DNA of 64,000 bases from Valencia hispanica. Lineage: Eukaryota > Chordata > Actinopteri > Cyprinodontiformes > Valenciidae. The DNA is taken from the NCBI GenBank assembly GCA_963556495.2, contig OY747712.1, positions 12,488,081 through 12,552,080 on the forward strand, read 5' to 3'. Below are positions 11,371-51,834 of this stretch, in pieces. Made by a program: the position numbers and the translations under genes. The notes beneath the pieces were generated by a model, which was given only the letters and a program-made list of their open reading frames with translations, made no database searches and was not told the origin of the DNA. Position 1 is the first letter of the stretch, and every line of letters starts with the position of its first letter.

Positions 11371-11560
11371 ATGGGCCTGAGTGGCCTTTATTGACAGTGG
11401 ACAGAGTTTTTGAAGGGGGAGAGAGGTGGGGGAAGACATGCAGCAAAGGTCGCCAGGGACAGGACTCGAACTGGGGACGGCCGCGTCGAGGACTGAAGCC
11501 TCTGCACATGGGGCGCCTGCTCTAGCGCCTGCTCTAACCACTGCACCACGCGACGCCCAA
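11371..11560 (-). mobile_element. tRNA-derived SINE
   Basis: On the minus strand the element begins GGGCGTCGCGTGGTGCAGTG and continues GTTAGAGCAGG, a polymerase III A-box-like start. The B-box-like AGTTCGAGTCC lies at 11462-11472 (plus coordinates). The body ends with CTGTCAATAAAGGCC near 11371. The tRNA-like head with both internal promoter boxes and a LINE-like AATAAAGGC tail mark it as a SINE rather than a tRNA gene: it cannot fold as a full cloverleaf and continues about 100 bases beyond the tRNA part. Confidence 0.75.
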
Positions 11561-11659
11561 AATGAGACATTGTTTAATGTGAACACTTACAAATTAACTT
11601 TCTGGGGACTCCACCATCTCTGTGGTCAGTTATGTTCCTCTCTGCCATCTTCATCTCCT

Positions 11660-11890
11660 TTAAGCGTTGTGAAGTACAACACAAGCCACAATGATGTCAC
11701 AGGCCCTCCATGGACAGACCCTGAGGCCACACAGACACTGATACCTCGCCTCAAGGATGCCGATGGTCATCTCTACCTTGGCCCGTGTTCGGGAGTGAGC
11801 CATGTTGTATCTGGTCTGCGGTTCAGGCGCAGGTCCAGGGTAGGTTGTCATCATATAGGGCACCCAAGGGTACCCTATGTCCCCCAGCAA
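11660..11890 (-). pseudogene. Harbinger transposase (HARBI1-like) fragment
   Basis: The 76-residue frame contains GDIGYPWVPYMMTTYPGP, a spacer, then RYNMAHSRTRAKVEMTIGIL, ending CVVLHNA. This is the order of the C-terminal DDE catalytic region of PIF/Harbinger transposases: GDsGYpl.PwLmtPy, then YN.aH...R...E.afG.lK.RF, then ..LHN. The catalytic acidic residues D (of GD) and E (of VE) are visible. Only this part remains, with a frameshifted copy of its start in another frame (11823-12008), so it is a relic. In vertebrates the family also gave rise to the domesticated HARBI1, but the decay argues against a host gene here. Confidence 0.75.
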
Positions 11891-12285
11891 ATAGGCATTG
11901 TAGTGTCCTGTAATGGTTGAAGTCTATAATAAAACTATAATAGAAAGACAAAAAAACCATGGTGTACAGCACTCCATACCACGTTCGTCTTTTGAGAAAC
12001 GGTATCACTCTTTCAGAAATTAATCTGGGTATGAAAACCCGTCGATGTGATCTGGCCCTTCACTGATCTGTTTTTCATTTTATTACCAGTGCTGCAGCTC
12101 AGATCATTACAACAATAAACCTGAAGGTGGATTGAGTGGTCAGAGATTTATTTTTCCTTTTCATACCTCAGGATAGTTTAATTTTCCATCTTTTGGGGAC
12201 TTTTATATTCCATCCTAACAGTAATTATTGGGCGAAAGAAAAAGAAGAAAAAGAGACACACAGGACAAACACCCTTGCATACATA

Positions 12286-12420
12286 TCTAAGGGCAGTTTA
12301 GTGTGAGTAATTAACCTAACAGTGAAGTTTTTGGACTGTGGGAGGAAGCCGACAATATGTAATGCAGAAAGACTCCAGGCTGGGATATGAACTCAGGACC
12401 TTATTGCGGCAAGGTAACAC
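12286..12420 (-). repeat. Rex3/RTE-like 3' region fragment
   Basis: The stretch 'tttggactgtgggaggaagcc' with 'atgcagaaagactccaggctgg' is the reverse of the repeat seen complete at 28975-29252 and 37036-37340. It is minus-oriented and lacks its GATG tail. Confidence 0.55.
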
Positions 12421-12698
12421 TACTACTAATAATAATCATATTAATAATAGTAGTAATATACAGATTTTGTAATTAGAGAGTCACAAAAAATACAAAAAAG
12501 ATTGTGGAAAGGCAAAGCCATGTTACTAAAAGTTGGTCTTGAAAACAACTTGGAAAAATACAAATAATGCCGCTGCCGCCTAATGTTTGAAACTATACCG
12601 CCCCCTGGTGGAACTTGTCGTTATTTCATACAACGTACTGACACGCACAAAAGTCAGGACGTTTTTCAAACTAGTAATTTTCAGAGGTGGGTAATAAC

Positions 12699-14126
<1,428 letters not shown>

Positions 14127-14292
14127 GTAATAACTAGTTGCATTTACTCAGTTTTATTTACTTGAGTAACTTTTTGGATAAAATGTACGAGTAGTTTTGC
14201 TATGTCGTACTTTTTACTTTTACTTGAGTAATGTTTTTATGAAGTATTGTTAGTCTTGAGTAAAATTTCTGGATGCTCTACCCACTCACTGA

Positions 14293-14812
14293 GTGAAGAG
14301 GAAACATATTTTAACCAAAGATACATCGGACACAGACACACACCTACAGTTTATTAAGGGAGACCACCTGTTTCTACATAAGCTTTGGTTTTATAATGTA
14401 ATCTTCTGTCTGTTGAGCTCGTTGTTGCATTTTGAGGTCAAGTGAACATATAGTAAACACCATAAATTGTCACTGGAAATACTTTTCAACTTGTTCTAAG
14501 ATATATTTCTTCATCACTTACTGTAAGTGTTGGTATTATATTGAAAAGAATGACTGAAAAAGTCTTTGTTCTACTTAAAATGTGTTATGTACTGTAATTA
14601 TGTTATTTATTTGTATCATAATTTTAGTCTTTAAAATACCAGAATAAACATGTTTCTATTTGGTAAACCACTTAATTTTGATTAATTGTTTTTCTGGGGT
14701 AACTACTTGTTGAGACCATTTTAAAATGTTATACAAAAGCCTGGTTCTTTGATAGCAAAAAAAACGATGGGTGGTGTTGTGAATCTTTATTTTGCTGTTT
14801 TCTAACCTTAAT
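14293..14812. other. Non-coding spacer
   Basis: AT-rich sequence with no ORF of note and no repeat end that I can define. Confidence 0.4.
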
Positions 14813-15023
14813 TATGACACACAAGACATGAAGCAAGCAACAATTGTAGCCACAGCTGCCCTGGGGCAACCTGACAGAAGTGAGGCTGCCATATTATGCC
14901 ATTGGCTCCTCTGGCCAACACCGGTAGGTGAAGTGTCTTGTCCAACGACATGTAGCAAGTGGAAGCAGTAATTGAATCTGGATTGCAGACGGACAACTCT
15001 ACCACTGAACTACAGCCACCCCA
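14813..15023 (-). mobile_element. tRNA-derived SINE, degenerate
   Basis: On the minus strand the element begins GGGTGGCTGTAGTTCAGTGG then TAGAGTTGTC, an A-box-like tRNA start. A decayed B-box region (GATTCAATTAC) follows, then the typical SINE body with CGTTGGACAAGACACTTCACC and GGTTGCCCC-like words. It resembles a tRNA head followed by a non-tRNA body, so it is a SINE rather than a tRNA gene. Confidence 0.6.
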
Positions 15024-15951
15024 CTTCAGGTGCTCCTATATTGATGTTTGAGTCTTTTTCATTTAAAGAAATAGAATGATAGAATGAATAAACCAGCTAG
15101 CAAATAATCAGCTACAGCCTAAGATATTTTAAAAAATCATGACATAAACAAGGGGAATCAAAAATAAAACAAGAAAGAGACACGTGAGAATATTTCCGAG
15201 ATTCTATCATTACCTGGTGGAAGGGGACGATGTGGGGTTAAGATGAAAGTTTGAACGCCCACCAAAGCTTAGTCTTTGTATGCAAATACTAGTTTTAATT
15301 TCTCTCTTTTTTTTTTTTTTGTTATTGGGTTAAACTCTATCATTGAAGTGTTGTTTAGATTGGAAGCATATACATTTTAATGATGCAAACTTGCACAAAT
15401 AAACATCTTTTGTTTCTAATGTGCGTAATGTTTCAAGTGGTCTTGCAAATTGTGAAAGCGAAGATGTAAACAAAGAGAGACGATTCAAGTTAGTTTAGTA
15501 GCTGAATGTTTCTGGTTCCAGCTGGTTTCTAAGTATCGTGATCTTTTTCTTTGGTCTCTTTGCTACCACATCTTTTTTTTTTTGTTAAGATACACAAAGT
15601 GCAGAAAATTTACAAGTTGGGTTTTCCATCTCATTCAAGGTAAAGCAGTGAAACAGCTGCTGTGTGTGTGTAACCTTTGAACCCTCTAGCAGGCATCAAG
15701 CCTTATATAGCAATACTGGATCTGGATTACCCCAGAAACCCATTGTCTCTCAACATAGTCCGCTGCTAAATCCATGCAACCTGACACTGTTTTACACAAG
15801 TAGAAGAAATGTCACAGAGTTCTCTGGGCACCGACCCACAGAAAGATGGAGGATACCGTTGCTCAGTCAGATTAGTCCAAGTAATATTCATCTTGGGTCA
15901 TTTAAATAGTTGAAACTTAATTTTGTTGGTTTAAGGTAGAAAACCCGGAGC
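15024..15951. other. Non-coding spacer
   Basis: AT-rich with poly-T runs (15303-15320, 15573-15583). A degenerate repeat-like stretch near 15690-15870 could not be assigned. No gene is supported. Confidence 0.35.
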
Positions 15952-15953
15952 TA

Positions 15954-17245
15954 CACTACTGTGCAAAAGTTTAAGGCAGGTGTGAGAAAATGCTGTAAAC
16001 AAAGAATACTTTCAGAAATGTAAGTGTTGATCATTTATTTTCAATTCTTCTAGGTACACTTGTACACAGTTTTTGAAGGAACTTGGCTGGTAGGTTGTTC
16101 CAAACCTCTTGGAGAACTAACAACAGATCTTCTGTGAATGTAGGCTTCCTCACATCCTTCTGTCTCTTAATGTAATCCCAGACACTCCATGATGTTGAGA
16201 TCAGGGCTCTGTGGAGGCCATACCACCACTTCCAGGACTTCTTGTTCTTCTTTACACTAAAATTGTTTTTAAGTACTTGTATGTTGTATGCTGTATGTTT
16301 GGAGCTGTTGTCCTGCTGCAGAATACATTTGGGGCCAATCATGCGTCTCCCTGATGGTATTGATTGATGGATAAGTATCTGCCTGTATTTCTCAGGATTG
16401 AGAGCACAATCAATCCTGACCAAATCTCCAACTACATTTGCAGAAATGCAGCCCCAAATGTTGAAAGAACTTTCACTATGCTTCACTGTCGCCTGCAGAC
16501 ACTCATTGTACGGCTCACCAGCCCTTTGGTGAACACCTGCCTTCTGCTACAGCTAAATATTTCAAATTGTGACTCATCAGTCCAGACCACTTGATGCCAT
16601 TTTTCTGCACCCCAGTTCCTATGTTTTTGTGCATACTTGAGTTGCTTGGCCTTGTTTCCATGTCAGAGGTATAGCTCTTTGGCTGCAACTCTTCCATGAA
16701 GACCACTTCTGGCCAGACGTCTCCGGGCAGTAGATGGGTGTACCTGGGTACCACTGGTTTCTTCCAGCTCTGAGCTGATGGCACTACTGGACATCTTCCG
16801 AGAGACCTTGCTGATGCAGTATAACTACCTTGTGCCTTGTTGCTGCGCTCAATCTTCCCATGACATTAAACTATCTTTCACAACCTCACCTTGGTAGCAG
16901 AGTTTGGCTGTTCCTCACCCAGTTTCACCTAGCTGTTTCTGTTTCAGTCAATGACTGTTTCAACCTACGTGTGACATTGATCATTTGCACCTATTTGGTA
17001 TAATTGGTTGATCATACACCTGATTATAATCCTACAAAATCCCTGACTTTGTGCAAGTGTACATATAAGAATTTGTGCTGGTTTGAAAGCAAAAGGTAGT
17101 AACACCAAATATTGATTCAATTTAGATTTTTCTTTTGTATTTCGTAAATTGATAAAAAAACAAAAAAACAATCATTTATATTTCTGAAAGCATTCTTTGT
17201 TTACAGCATTTTCTCACACCTGCATAAAACTTTTGCACAGTACTG
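15954..17245 (-). mobile_element. Tc1/mariner element with both TIRs and TA duplication
   Basis: The ends are CACTACTGTGCAAAAGTTTA on the left and, read inward, CAGTACTGTGCAAAAGTTTT on the right. Similarity extends for roughly 75 bases of inverted repeat, including GCAGGTGTGAGAAAATGCTG. A TA dinucleotide flanks each side (15952-15953 and 17246-17247), as expected for Tc1/mariner insertion. The 1292-bp length suits a single-transposase element. The transposase on the minus strand is broken, so this is a fossil with well-kept ends. Confidence 0.88.
16031..16784 (-). pseudogene. Tc1-like transposase, frame-broken
   Basis: The downstream frame (16031-16486) holds FNIWGCISANVVGDLVRI, then CILQQDNSSKHTAYN, then KWWYGLHRALISTSWSVWDY and VWNNLPAKFLQKL. 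This is the order of Tc1 transposases: WGc.s..G.g.l, the second catalytic D in QDNa..H, then the WP..SPDLNPIE.lW block, here damaged. The upstream part (16515-16784) is a second frame with residual similarity. Stops and shifts separate the parts, and the DNA-binding N-terminus is not recognisable. It lies inside the TIR-bounded element. Confidence 0.75.
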
Positions 17246-17247
17246 TA

Positions 17248-18395
17248 GATGTCCGTGGCTTATCTTCATCTGCGTGAAGCTACATGTCTACAGGCATTTT
17301 GGTCAAATAGGTTCAATTTATCAGGCTTTAAAAAAAAATTCTCTAATTCAAAGTATAGTAAAGCAAGAATATATGATGCAGTGATTTAACTTATTATGAT
17401 CATCTCTTTTTTGCACAAAAAAAAGTTGTCTCAACAACACTTGGATAAATATCAGATAATAAAGTTATAGACAGGAATATATTGCTAAGAGACCCATATC
17501 TCCAGTCAAATAAATAAACATCTAATAGGATGTCATGATGTTAAGCAGACTGAAAACTTCTTCTTAGACAGAATGGACTTAGAAACCCGTTAAATCAAAC
17601 CTGCAGCAGTTTGCGAACAGTTTCAGTTCCATTTAAAATCTTTTTTAACATGCATCTTTGAGTGTGTTGCTGAAACCAAATAGTTTGCATCTTTTCTAAA
17701 TACACTAAATACACTAGATGAAATGAATTACTAATTACAGATTTATTATTGTTTCCCCTCTTTTCTTTTTGCTTTCCAAGAAACTTCAGCATTGAGTTAG
17801 GAGAGCAAAATGTATAAAAAATGTATGGTTTGAAATTGACTAAATCTGGTTACAGAAAACATTTTAAGCACTCTTTTTCAACCCATTAGAAACTGAAATT
17901 AGTTTTACTTCACTTTAAAGTCAGACTGACCTTGTTTGGCTATTTTTAGACTGGGAAAGTATGCCTATAAAGATAAATAACATGGAAAAAAAAATAACGT
18001 GCCAGAGACGGCAGGAGTGAGAATATGTTCTTTAAAAAAAACAGTTTCTAGGTTTGGTTTAAATATCAGGATGCTTTTAGACTCTTTGCACAGTTTTGAC
18101 AATATTTTAGTTTAGTTTTAAAAATATTTTGTCAGTCTGTTTGTTTCAGGCTAGAGATAAACATGCAAAAGCCACATCAAACTCATACAGTGTAGTTTCT
18201 TATATAATTTATTTTGGCAGATATTTTAAAACTTCAGTTTCCCTTTATAAAACAGTGGTTGGAATAAAATTGCATACATTTTCTACCAGATTCCCCTGTC
18301 CGTCACGTGTTACTGATGTTATCCCAGCTTAATATTAAGTGCAAAGGGAATTAAAAAAGATGCTCAATGTTAAACTGGGTCCATCACAACCTGGA
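17248..18395 (-). other. nfatc4 3' UTR and downstream spacer
   Basis: No ORF is supported. Immediately downstream of the nfatc4 stop (minus strand) the sequence is AT-rich. The first AATAAA on that strand lies at 18208-18213 and another at 17742-17747, so the transcript end is probably in this stretch. Confidence 0.4.
18208..18213 (-). terminator. candidate nfatc4 polyadenylation signal
   Basis: TTTATT on the plus strand, AATAAA on the coding strand, about 185 bases after the stop codon. It is the nearest canonical signal. Usage is not shown. Confidence 0.35.
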
Positions 18396-46328
<27,933 letters not shown>

Positions 46329-47000
46329 CGTCCTCCGGATCAGGACTCAGTGATCCAATCTCAATCTCCTGCGAGTCCTTAAATTGCTACACACACACAC
46401 ACAAAAAACTTTCCCAGAGGTTTTCCAATAACTTTTTTAACGTTCTCCCATCAGCGCGTCATTGCGCAAAATTATCCCCCTTCTTTAGGGTTTTGCTTCG
46501 AGCCTCCCCCCCCCCCACCACCAAAAAAAGCTTCTGCTTCTTCTCGCTTTATTTGCAAGTTTATCCAGCCGGATGTTTTGCGGTCAGCTTTAAATCATCC
46601 TTCAGGAACATTCATAATGTTTCCCGTTACAAAAACTCCCGGTAAACACAACGGATATATGATTCCAGTTCCATCGGGATCCCACGACTCCTTCCTCTGT
46701 CCCGTTTGAGGCAGAGAGGCAGAGAGAGAGAGAACAAAAAAGTTCATCAAATATTTTTGTCGTCCTTTACCCTTAATTGCCTTTGGGTGGGTTTTTCAGC
46801 CCTGGCTGGTCCGTTACTCATTCCCCATAGGACTCTGTGTGTGTCAGTCATGAATCCCCCCCCCCCCTGCCCAACCTCCAGCCTCCCTCCTCTGCCTCCT
46901 TCTGTGTGTTTTTTTTTCTGTCACATTTGCTTCACATTCTCCTAATAAACTCTAGTAATCAACCTTTTCCCCCACTGTTTCCCATCATTCTATAGCTGCC
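46329..47000 (-). promoter_or_regulatory. nfatc4 5' UTR and putative promoter region
   Basis: Immediately upstream of the ATG (minus strand) the sequence has a CA microsatellite (46388-46404), C-rich tracts (46507-46516, 46857-46866) and mixed GC content; exon 1 itself is CpG-rich. No clear TATA box is seen. The location, not any specific site, is the evidence. Confidence 0.35.
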
Positions 47001-48783
47001 TTTTTACCTCAGGGCTAAATTCAGCATCAGTGATGTTTATCCACATATCTAGGTTGGAAACAATAAGATTGTTATTCTAATCATGAGGGGAGACATGGGG
47101 AGCAGCTTTCAGTCTCTGATACTTCCATTTGTAGAGCAGCTGCATGGCCACCAGGGATGCAGTGTTAACTGTCAGTTAGTGAACATGAGAGGGCCTATTT
47201 CCTGTGTCGATGAACGCCACAACCCCCCTTTTTTGGCTGTCACTCTACACTCTCCTCCCCCTTTTTTCTCCGTCTTCCTTTTTATTTCTCCCCCCTCGAC
47301 CAAGTCTCTGTCGTCTCTTCTCCCCTCCCTTCTCTTCCTCTCCACCAAATATCTGTTTCTCATTATCCTCTGTAGTCTGCTCTCTGTCTGAGTCAGGAGA
47401 CGAAAAACTTAAATAAACACACTCTTTCTTGGTCTCTCCAACATCTCTGAGCTCCGTCCCCCCCTCCGGTTCTCACAACCATTGGACATACGTTGTCCTA
47501 GTGTGTAACTGGGGGCTTGTTTCAATCTCAGTGTCATCCTCCTGGGGTTGTGTTGGCCGGCCTTGGATCCTGGATTGGTCTCAAGATGTTACAGTGTGGT
47601 TAGGGAGAGGAAAAACTGCTACCAAACAGGCGGACACACAGAATTTCCAAAAGCCCCCTGTTGCTAGTGATAAACCCCTACAAACCCAACATCAGTAAAT
47701 CCAAAAATGACAGCCTGAGACGGATAATCAGAGAAACTTGTGTTTAGTGGTTAAAAAAATTAACCATGAAGTGGGTCTTGTGTCTCGGTCTTGTGCTGTC
47801 TGGAAATTCCATCTGTTTTTCTAGTTGCTATTTGTAGGAACATGACTGTATAGACATTATAGAAATCTATTAATAGTGTAATGTGGGACAGTAAAGCAGG
47901 AAAATCAAGTTTAAATACAGTGTACTGTAGAACAGTACAGGAATAGCTGAGAGAAAGACAGCATTGCAACAACATGGTGTGGAACAGTTTAGTAATAATA
48001 TAACATTGGACAGTATATTAATATTCTACTGTGGGACAAGATGAGACAGTATGATAGAACAGGATAGTTATAGTTCAGTGAAGGATAGAATAGTATAGCT
48101 TGAGACAGTATAATAACATAACATTGTTATAGTGAAGGACTACTCAGATGACTCTGCAATTGTCGGGTGTATCAGAGATGGACAAGAAGCTGAATACAGG
48201 GAGCTGGTGGACCGCTTTTGACATGGTGTGGAAAAAATCGTCTCACCTTGAATGTGAACAAAACAAAGAAGATGATTGTAGATTTCAGAAGAAACAGGGA
48301 TAAGTCAAACACTGTTTCCATCATAGGAGAAGAAGTGGAGGTGGTTGAGGAGTATACCTTGGTGTTTGCCTGGACAACAGACGAGACTGGAGACTGAACA
48401 GTGAAACCGTCTACAAGAAGGGGCAGAGCAGCAAGATGCTGCAGATCTTCTATAAGTCTGTTGTGGAGAGTGTAATCTCTTCAGTCGTCATCTGTTGGGG
48501 TAGCAGCATCAGAGCCAGGGACTTAAAAAGGCTAAACTACCTGCAACTACCATACAACAACAGAGTGTCTTCCAGAGGTGTGGACTCAAGTCATGTGACT
48601 TGGACTCGAGTCAGACTCGAGTCATGAAGTTGATGACTTCAGACTAGACTTGATAAAATGTAGAAAGACTTGCAACTGGACTTGGACTTTAACATCAATG
48701 ACTCGGACTTGCGCCTTTTGACTTGAGAAGACTTGCTACTTCCCATGAAAACTGGGGGGGGAATTTTTTACACACCATGAAGG

Positions 48784-50244
48784 CTCAATGTTCCCTCTAA
48801 ACTGCGCCTGCGCAATTGTGCACTGCTGTTACAGTCTTCGTGCACAGAAAATCTGCTCTGCGCACACAAAAAAATCTAACCGGAAACAAATAATTAATTC
48901 TGTGCTATTTTACAGATGAATCTATGAGCATATGCACCGATTTGGCCCTGCACCGGTCCAATTAGAAAAACACACACTCGCCCGAACCCGGTATCCATGG
49001 TTATTGCCATATCAATGCGGCAGAGACCCGCGCACTGACGCAACACAGATTAAAGATAGACACGGGTATGCAAATAAGACTAAGGGGAAATTTTTTTTTT
49101 ATCCAGATACAAACTCAGATCCTCCTGTTTATATGGGAGCGGAGCGCTTTCGTCTGTGCACAGAGCGGCTGACAGCGCCACGTTCATGCGCTGTTAAATG
49201 TGCTCGATTTATTTAGAAAGTCTGTAGCGTTTTGGTGGAATTTTCTTTAATGAAAAGGGGATTATGGGATGTTCTGAAAAGATCTGAAGTTTTCGTTTTA
49301 TTCCACCCAGAAACGTGTTTGGTCTCGCTGTTTGATTCTGCATTTGGGTTAAAACATTTCGCTTCAAGACAATAACGTTTATGTCACTGAGTGACCAGTG
49401 GCTGGCTGCTCCATCCAATGATGCGATTCACATACGTATTTACGCAGCTAATCAATCGATATTTGTGCTACATTTCAAGCATCTGACTGTGAAAGAGGCT
49501 TTAGTTGAATGAATCGTATCAAAACAGCAATCAAGAAATTGTCTTGAAGGGGACCATTTGGATCAGCTGATGCGCATAGAGTCAAAGCTGCAAGCAGATG
49601 AGGCCAGCAACAGCGTGTACAACCACTGGATACGTGAGAAGGACAGACGACAAAAATAAAGTTAAATTTAAGTCCTTAATCAGATTTGTGCTTATCTAGT
49701 GTCATGCATTTACAATGTTCATTTATGAAAATTGATCATTAAATGCCAGTTTATGAGTAGCAGAAATACAGAATAATGGTGTGATTATAAACTGTATTTT
49801 GCAGACAAAGAGTTACTTTTACCCAGTGCTCAGCAAGAGCTTCACACAGTGGCTCATGCTTATAATACAAGTCAGACCTTTAAAATAAAAATGTTAAGTA
49901 TGTTTTCAAAGTTTGAGTTCATAGTCGGCTTGGCTTACTTGGCAGTTCATGTTTCTTCAAAGTTACAATGAGATATTTATACTTACAATAGTGTTAACAC
50001 ACTACACAGGTCATGAATAAGATCTTTGTCATTTTCATTGTAAGTGGGATAATGTACCTAATTAAAAAGTATTCACACATAAATTTAAATGCTGTAATTT
50101 GATTATTTTAATAAACTATGTAAACTGGATGCGATGCTGGCATGACCACAGTGCACACATCTGACGTTGTTCACAGTGGTCAAAGGGAGCGCTCAGGGCG
50201 TTTGTGTGTTTGCTCAGACTCATGAGAAATTAGAGGGAACACTA
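48784..50244 (+). mobile_element. Third-level DNA transposon nested in the hAT-like element
   Basis: The left end CAATGTTCCCTCTAAACTGCG (from about 48786) and inverted right end TAGTGTTCCCTCTAATTTC share TGTTCCCTCTAA. Flanks CATGAAGG (48776-48783) and CATGGAGG (50245-50252) match in 7 of 8 bases, a likely aged hAT-type TSD. A transposase tail lies inside at 49548-49660. Confidence 0.65.
49548..49660 (+). pseudogene. hAT transposase C-terminal relic
   Basis: A short frame reads EGDHLDQLMRIESKLQADEA, then SNSVYNHWIREKDRRQK and a stop. The W....K.RR ending after a helical stretch is the pattern at the extreme C-terminus of many hAT transposases (W..kk.RRi). The rest of the transposase is missing, so the parent is a deletion derivative. 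Confidence 0.5.
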
Positions 50245-51002
50245 CATGGAGGCATTCCAATTATATTATCAGGTTGGTCCAGTTTTTCAGAAGTGATCAT
50301 TTTGAAGGGTGAGGATTTTATTGATGACATGTTTAAAAAAGTTTAGGTTAAAAGGACCCATGTCTCTTTGAAGGTTAAACTGTTTTGCAATATGAGGTCA
50401 ATACAATACGGGACTGAAGCTGCTGTGCATTGTTAGTGCAATATGCTGTTGAAATACAAGCATTTTTTGTGAAAATTAAATTTTCAGTTTTTTACTGTAT
50501 TTCATTAATGTTATTGTATAAATAAAGGTTTAAATAAATACAAATTTTACAGACATACATGATTTGTATAGTTCTGTGGTAAGAGGACTTGAAATGACTC
50601 GAAACTAAAATGGTAGGACTTTTGACTCGACTTGAGACTTGCCTCATCTTTGACTCGACTTGACTCGGGACTCGAAGACAAAGACTTGAGACTTACTCGT
50701 GACTTGCAAAACAATGACTTTGTCCCACCTCTGGTGTCTTCAGTCGGAGTCTTCTTCGGTTTCGCTGCAACACAGACCGCTACAGGAGATCCTTTTTGTC
50801 CACAGCCATCATTATCTACAACAACTCCTTGAAGAACTGAATAGTATGAGCTACAACAACACTTAATTTTCCTCTGGGATCAATAAAATATTTTTGAATT
50901 TGAATTCAACTGAACTTGAATTAAAGGGTTGTGCAACCATATAGTTTTAACAGAATAGCACTATTAAAGCCCAGAACAGTATGGTAATAGAATAGTGAAA
51001 GA

Positions 51003-51612
51003 TCAAATCAAACTTTGTTTATAAAGTGCTTTTCATACAAACATTGCACCTCAAAGTGCTCTACAGATTAAAAATGACCCCACATAACCCCAACCCCCCA
51101 CCCCCACAGATTTAAAAGCATGACCACAATTATACCCCCCTCCCCCAACCCAACCCCCATGTGCATACACACTCAAGAGCAACAATAAAAAGTACATTGG
51201 AATGAGTACAGATGAGCCAGGTAAGGTAAAGAAACGCCATCAAAGGCGCCATCTGCACCGGTAGCAGCACATCAACAGCAGCAACAAAGGCACTGATACA
51301 GGGCCCCCAAATGAGGCAAGGCCGAGACCCCCACCTCCATCTGAGTGCTACCCGGAGAGCAGCCACAGCCGACCACCACTCTCAAGGCAGAGGGCTCCCA
51401 TAGAGGAAACACTGGAAGGAAGATTAAAATAACAAGTTAAAAAAATAAAAATAAACAGTGGATAAATACGATGAGACTAAGTAGTAAAACACTGATAAAA
51501 AATAAACAAGTAAAACATGCAGAGCAATTAAACAGACTATAATAAATAATAATCAGCTAAAAGCTAGGCTAAAAAGGTGAGTCTTGTGCATGGTCTTAAA
51601 AACATGAACGTC
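51003..51612 (-). mobile_element. L2-like LINE 3' fragment
   Basis: Minus-oriented copy matching the 3' UTR of the LINE at 53290-57718: AAAGTGCTTTTC-type tail, then words mirrored in 57290-57540 (GGGAGCCCTCTGCCT, GGTCGGCTGTGGCTGC) and the end of the ORF (AAGACTCACCTTTT). 5'-truncated. Confidence 0.8.
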
Positions 51613-51834
51613 ATAATAATATGGATAATAATGGAGGGCTTAGTAATACTATGTAAAAAAGTATAGTAATGGTATAGAGTGTGAGACAGTATTCTAAAAG
51701 TGCAGCAAAGGATATGTTAATGGAAAAGTGCCAGACACGATAAAGAAAAGTAAAGGATCGGGCATTTTAGTAACTGTCTAAAGTAGAGAGATAATAGGGT
51801 TGAACAGTACAGTAATTAGATGGGGGGGGGGGGG

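Larger units (their letters stand above)
48573..50733. mobile_element. hAT-like element with exact 8-bp TSD, inside the LINE
   Basis: The left end CAGAGGTGTGGACTCAAGTC and the inverted right end CAGAGGTGGGACAAAGTCAT are flanked by GTGTCTTC at 48565-48572 and 50734-50741. The LINE sequence on either side rejoins across one copy of that 8-mer, as in the intact LINE. Subterminal ACTCGAGTC/GACTTG words are repeated at both ends. No transposase of its own is visible. Confidence 0.9.
48140..50910 (+). mobile_element. LINE copy (Rex1/CR1-like), deleted and interrupted
   Basis: The plus-strand copy starts at the RT YSDD region (GACTACTCAGATGACTCTGC) and ends with TTGAATTTGAATTC near 50910. Compared with the intact copy it has lost about 40 bases near 48432 and about 130 bases near 48545. 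It is split by a hAT-like element at 48573-50733. Residual frame 48436-48627 keeps MLQIFYKSVVESVISS. Confidence 0.85.
47830..51830. repeat. Degenerate tandem tract (AGTAT/ACAGTA units)
   Basis: Loose repeats of phrases such as 'acagtataataacataac', 'gaacagtacaggaatag' and 'gtatagtaatggtatag' occur at 47870-48140, 50935-51002 and 51615-51820. They look like one decayed minisatellite split by LINE and DNA-transposon insertions. A G run at 51823-51833 follows. Confidence 0.55.

Noticed and set aside
11460..11560. A tRNA gene on the minus strand
   Set aside because: tRNA-like head only; it runs into a SINE body ending in AATAAAGGC.
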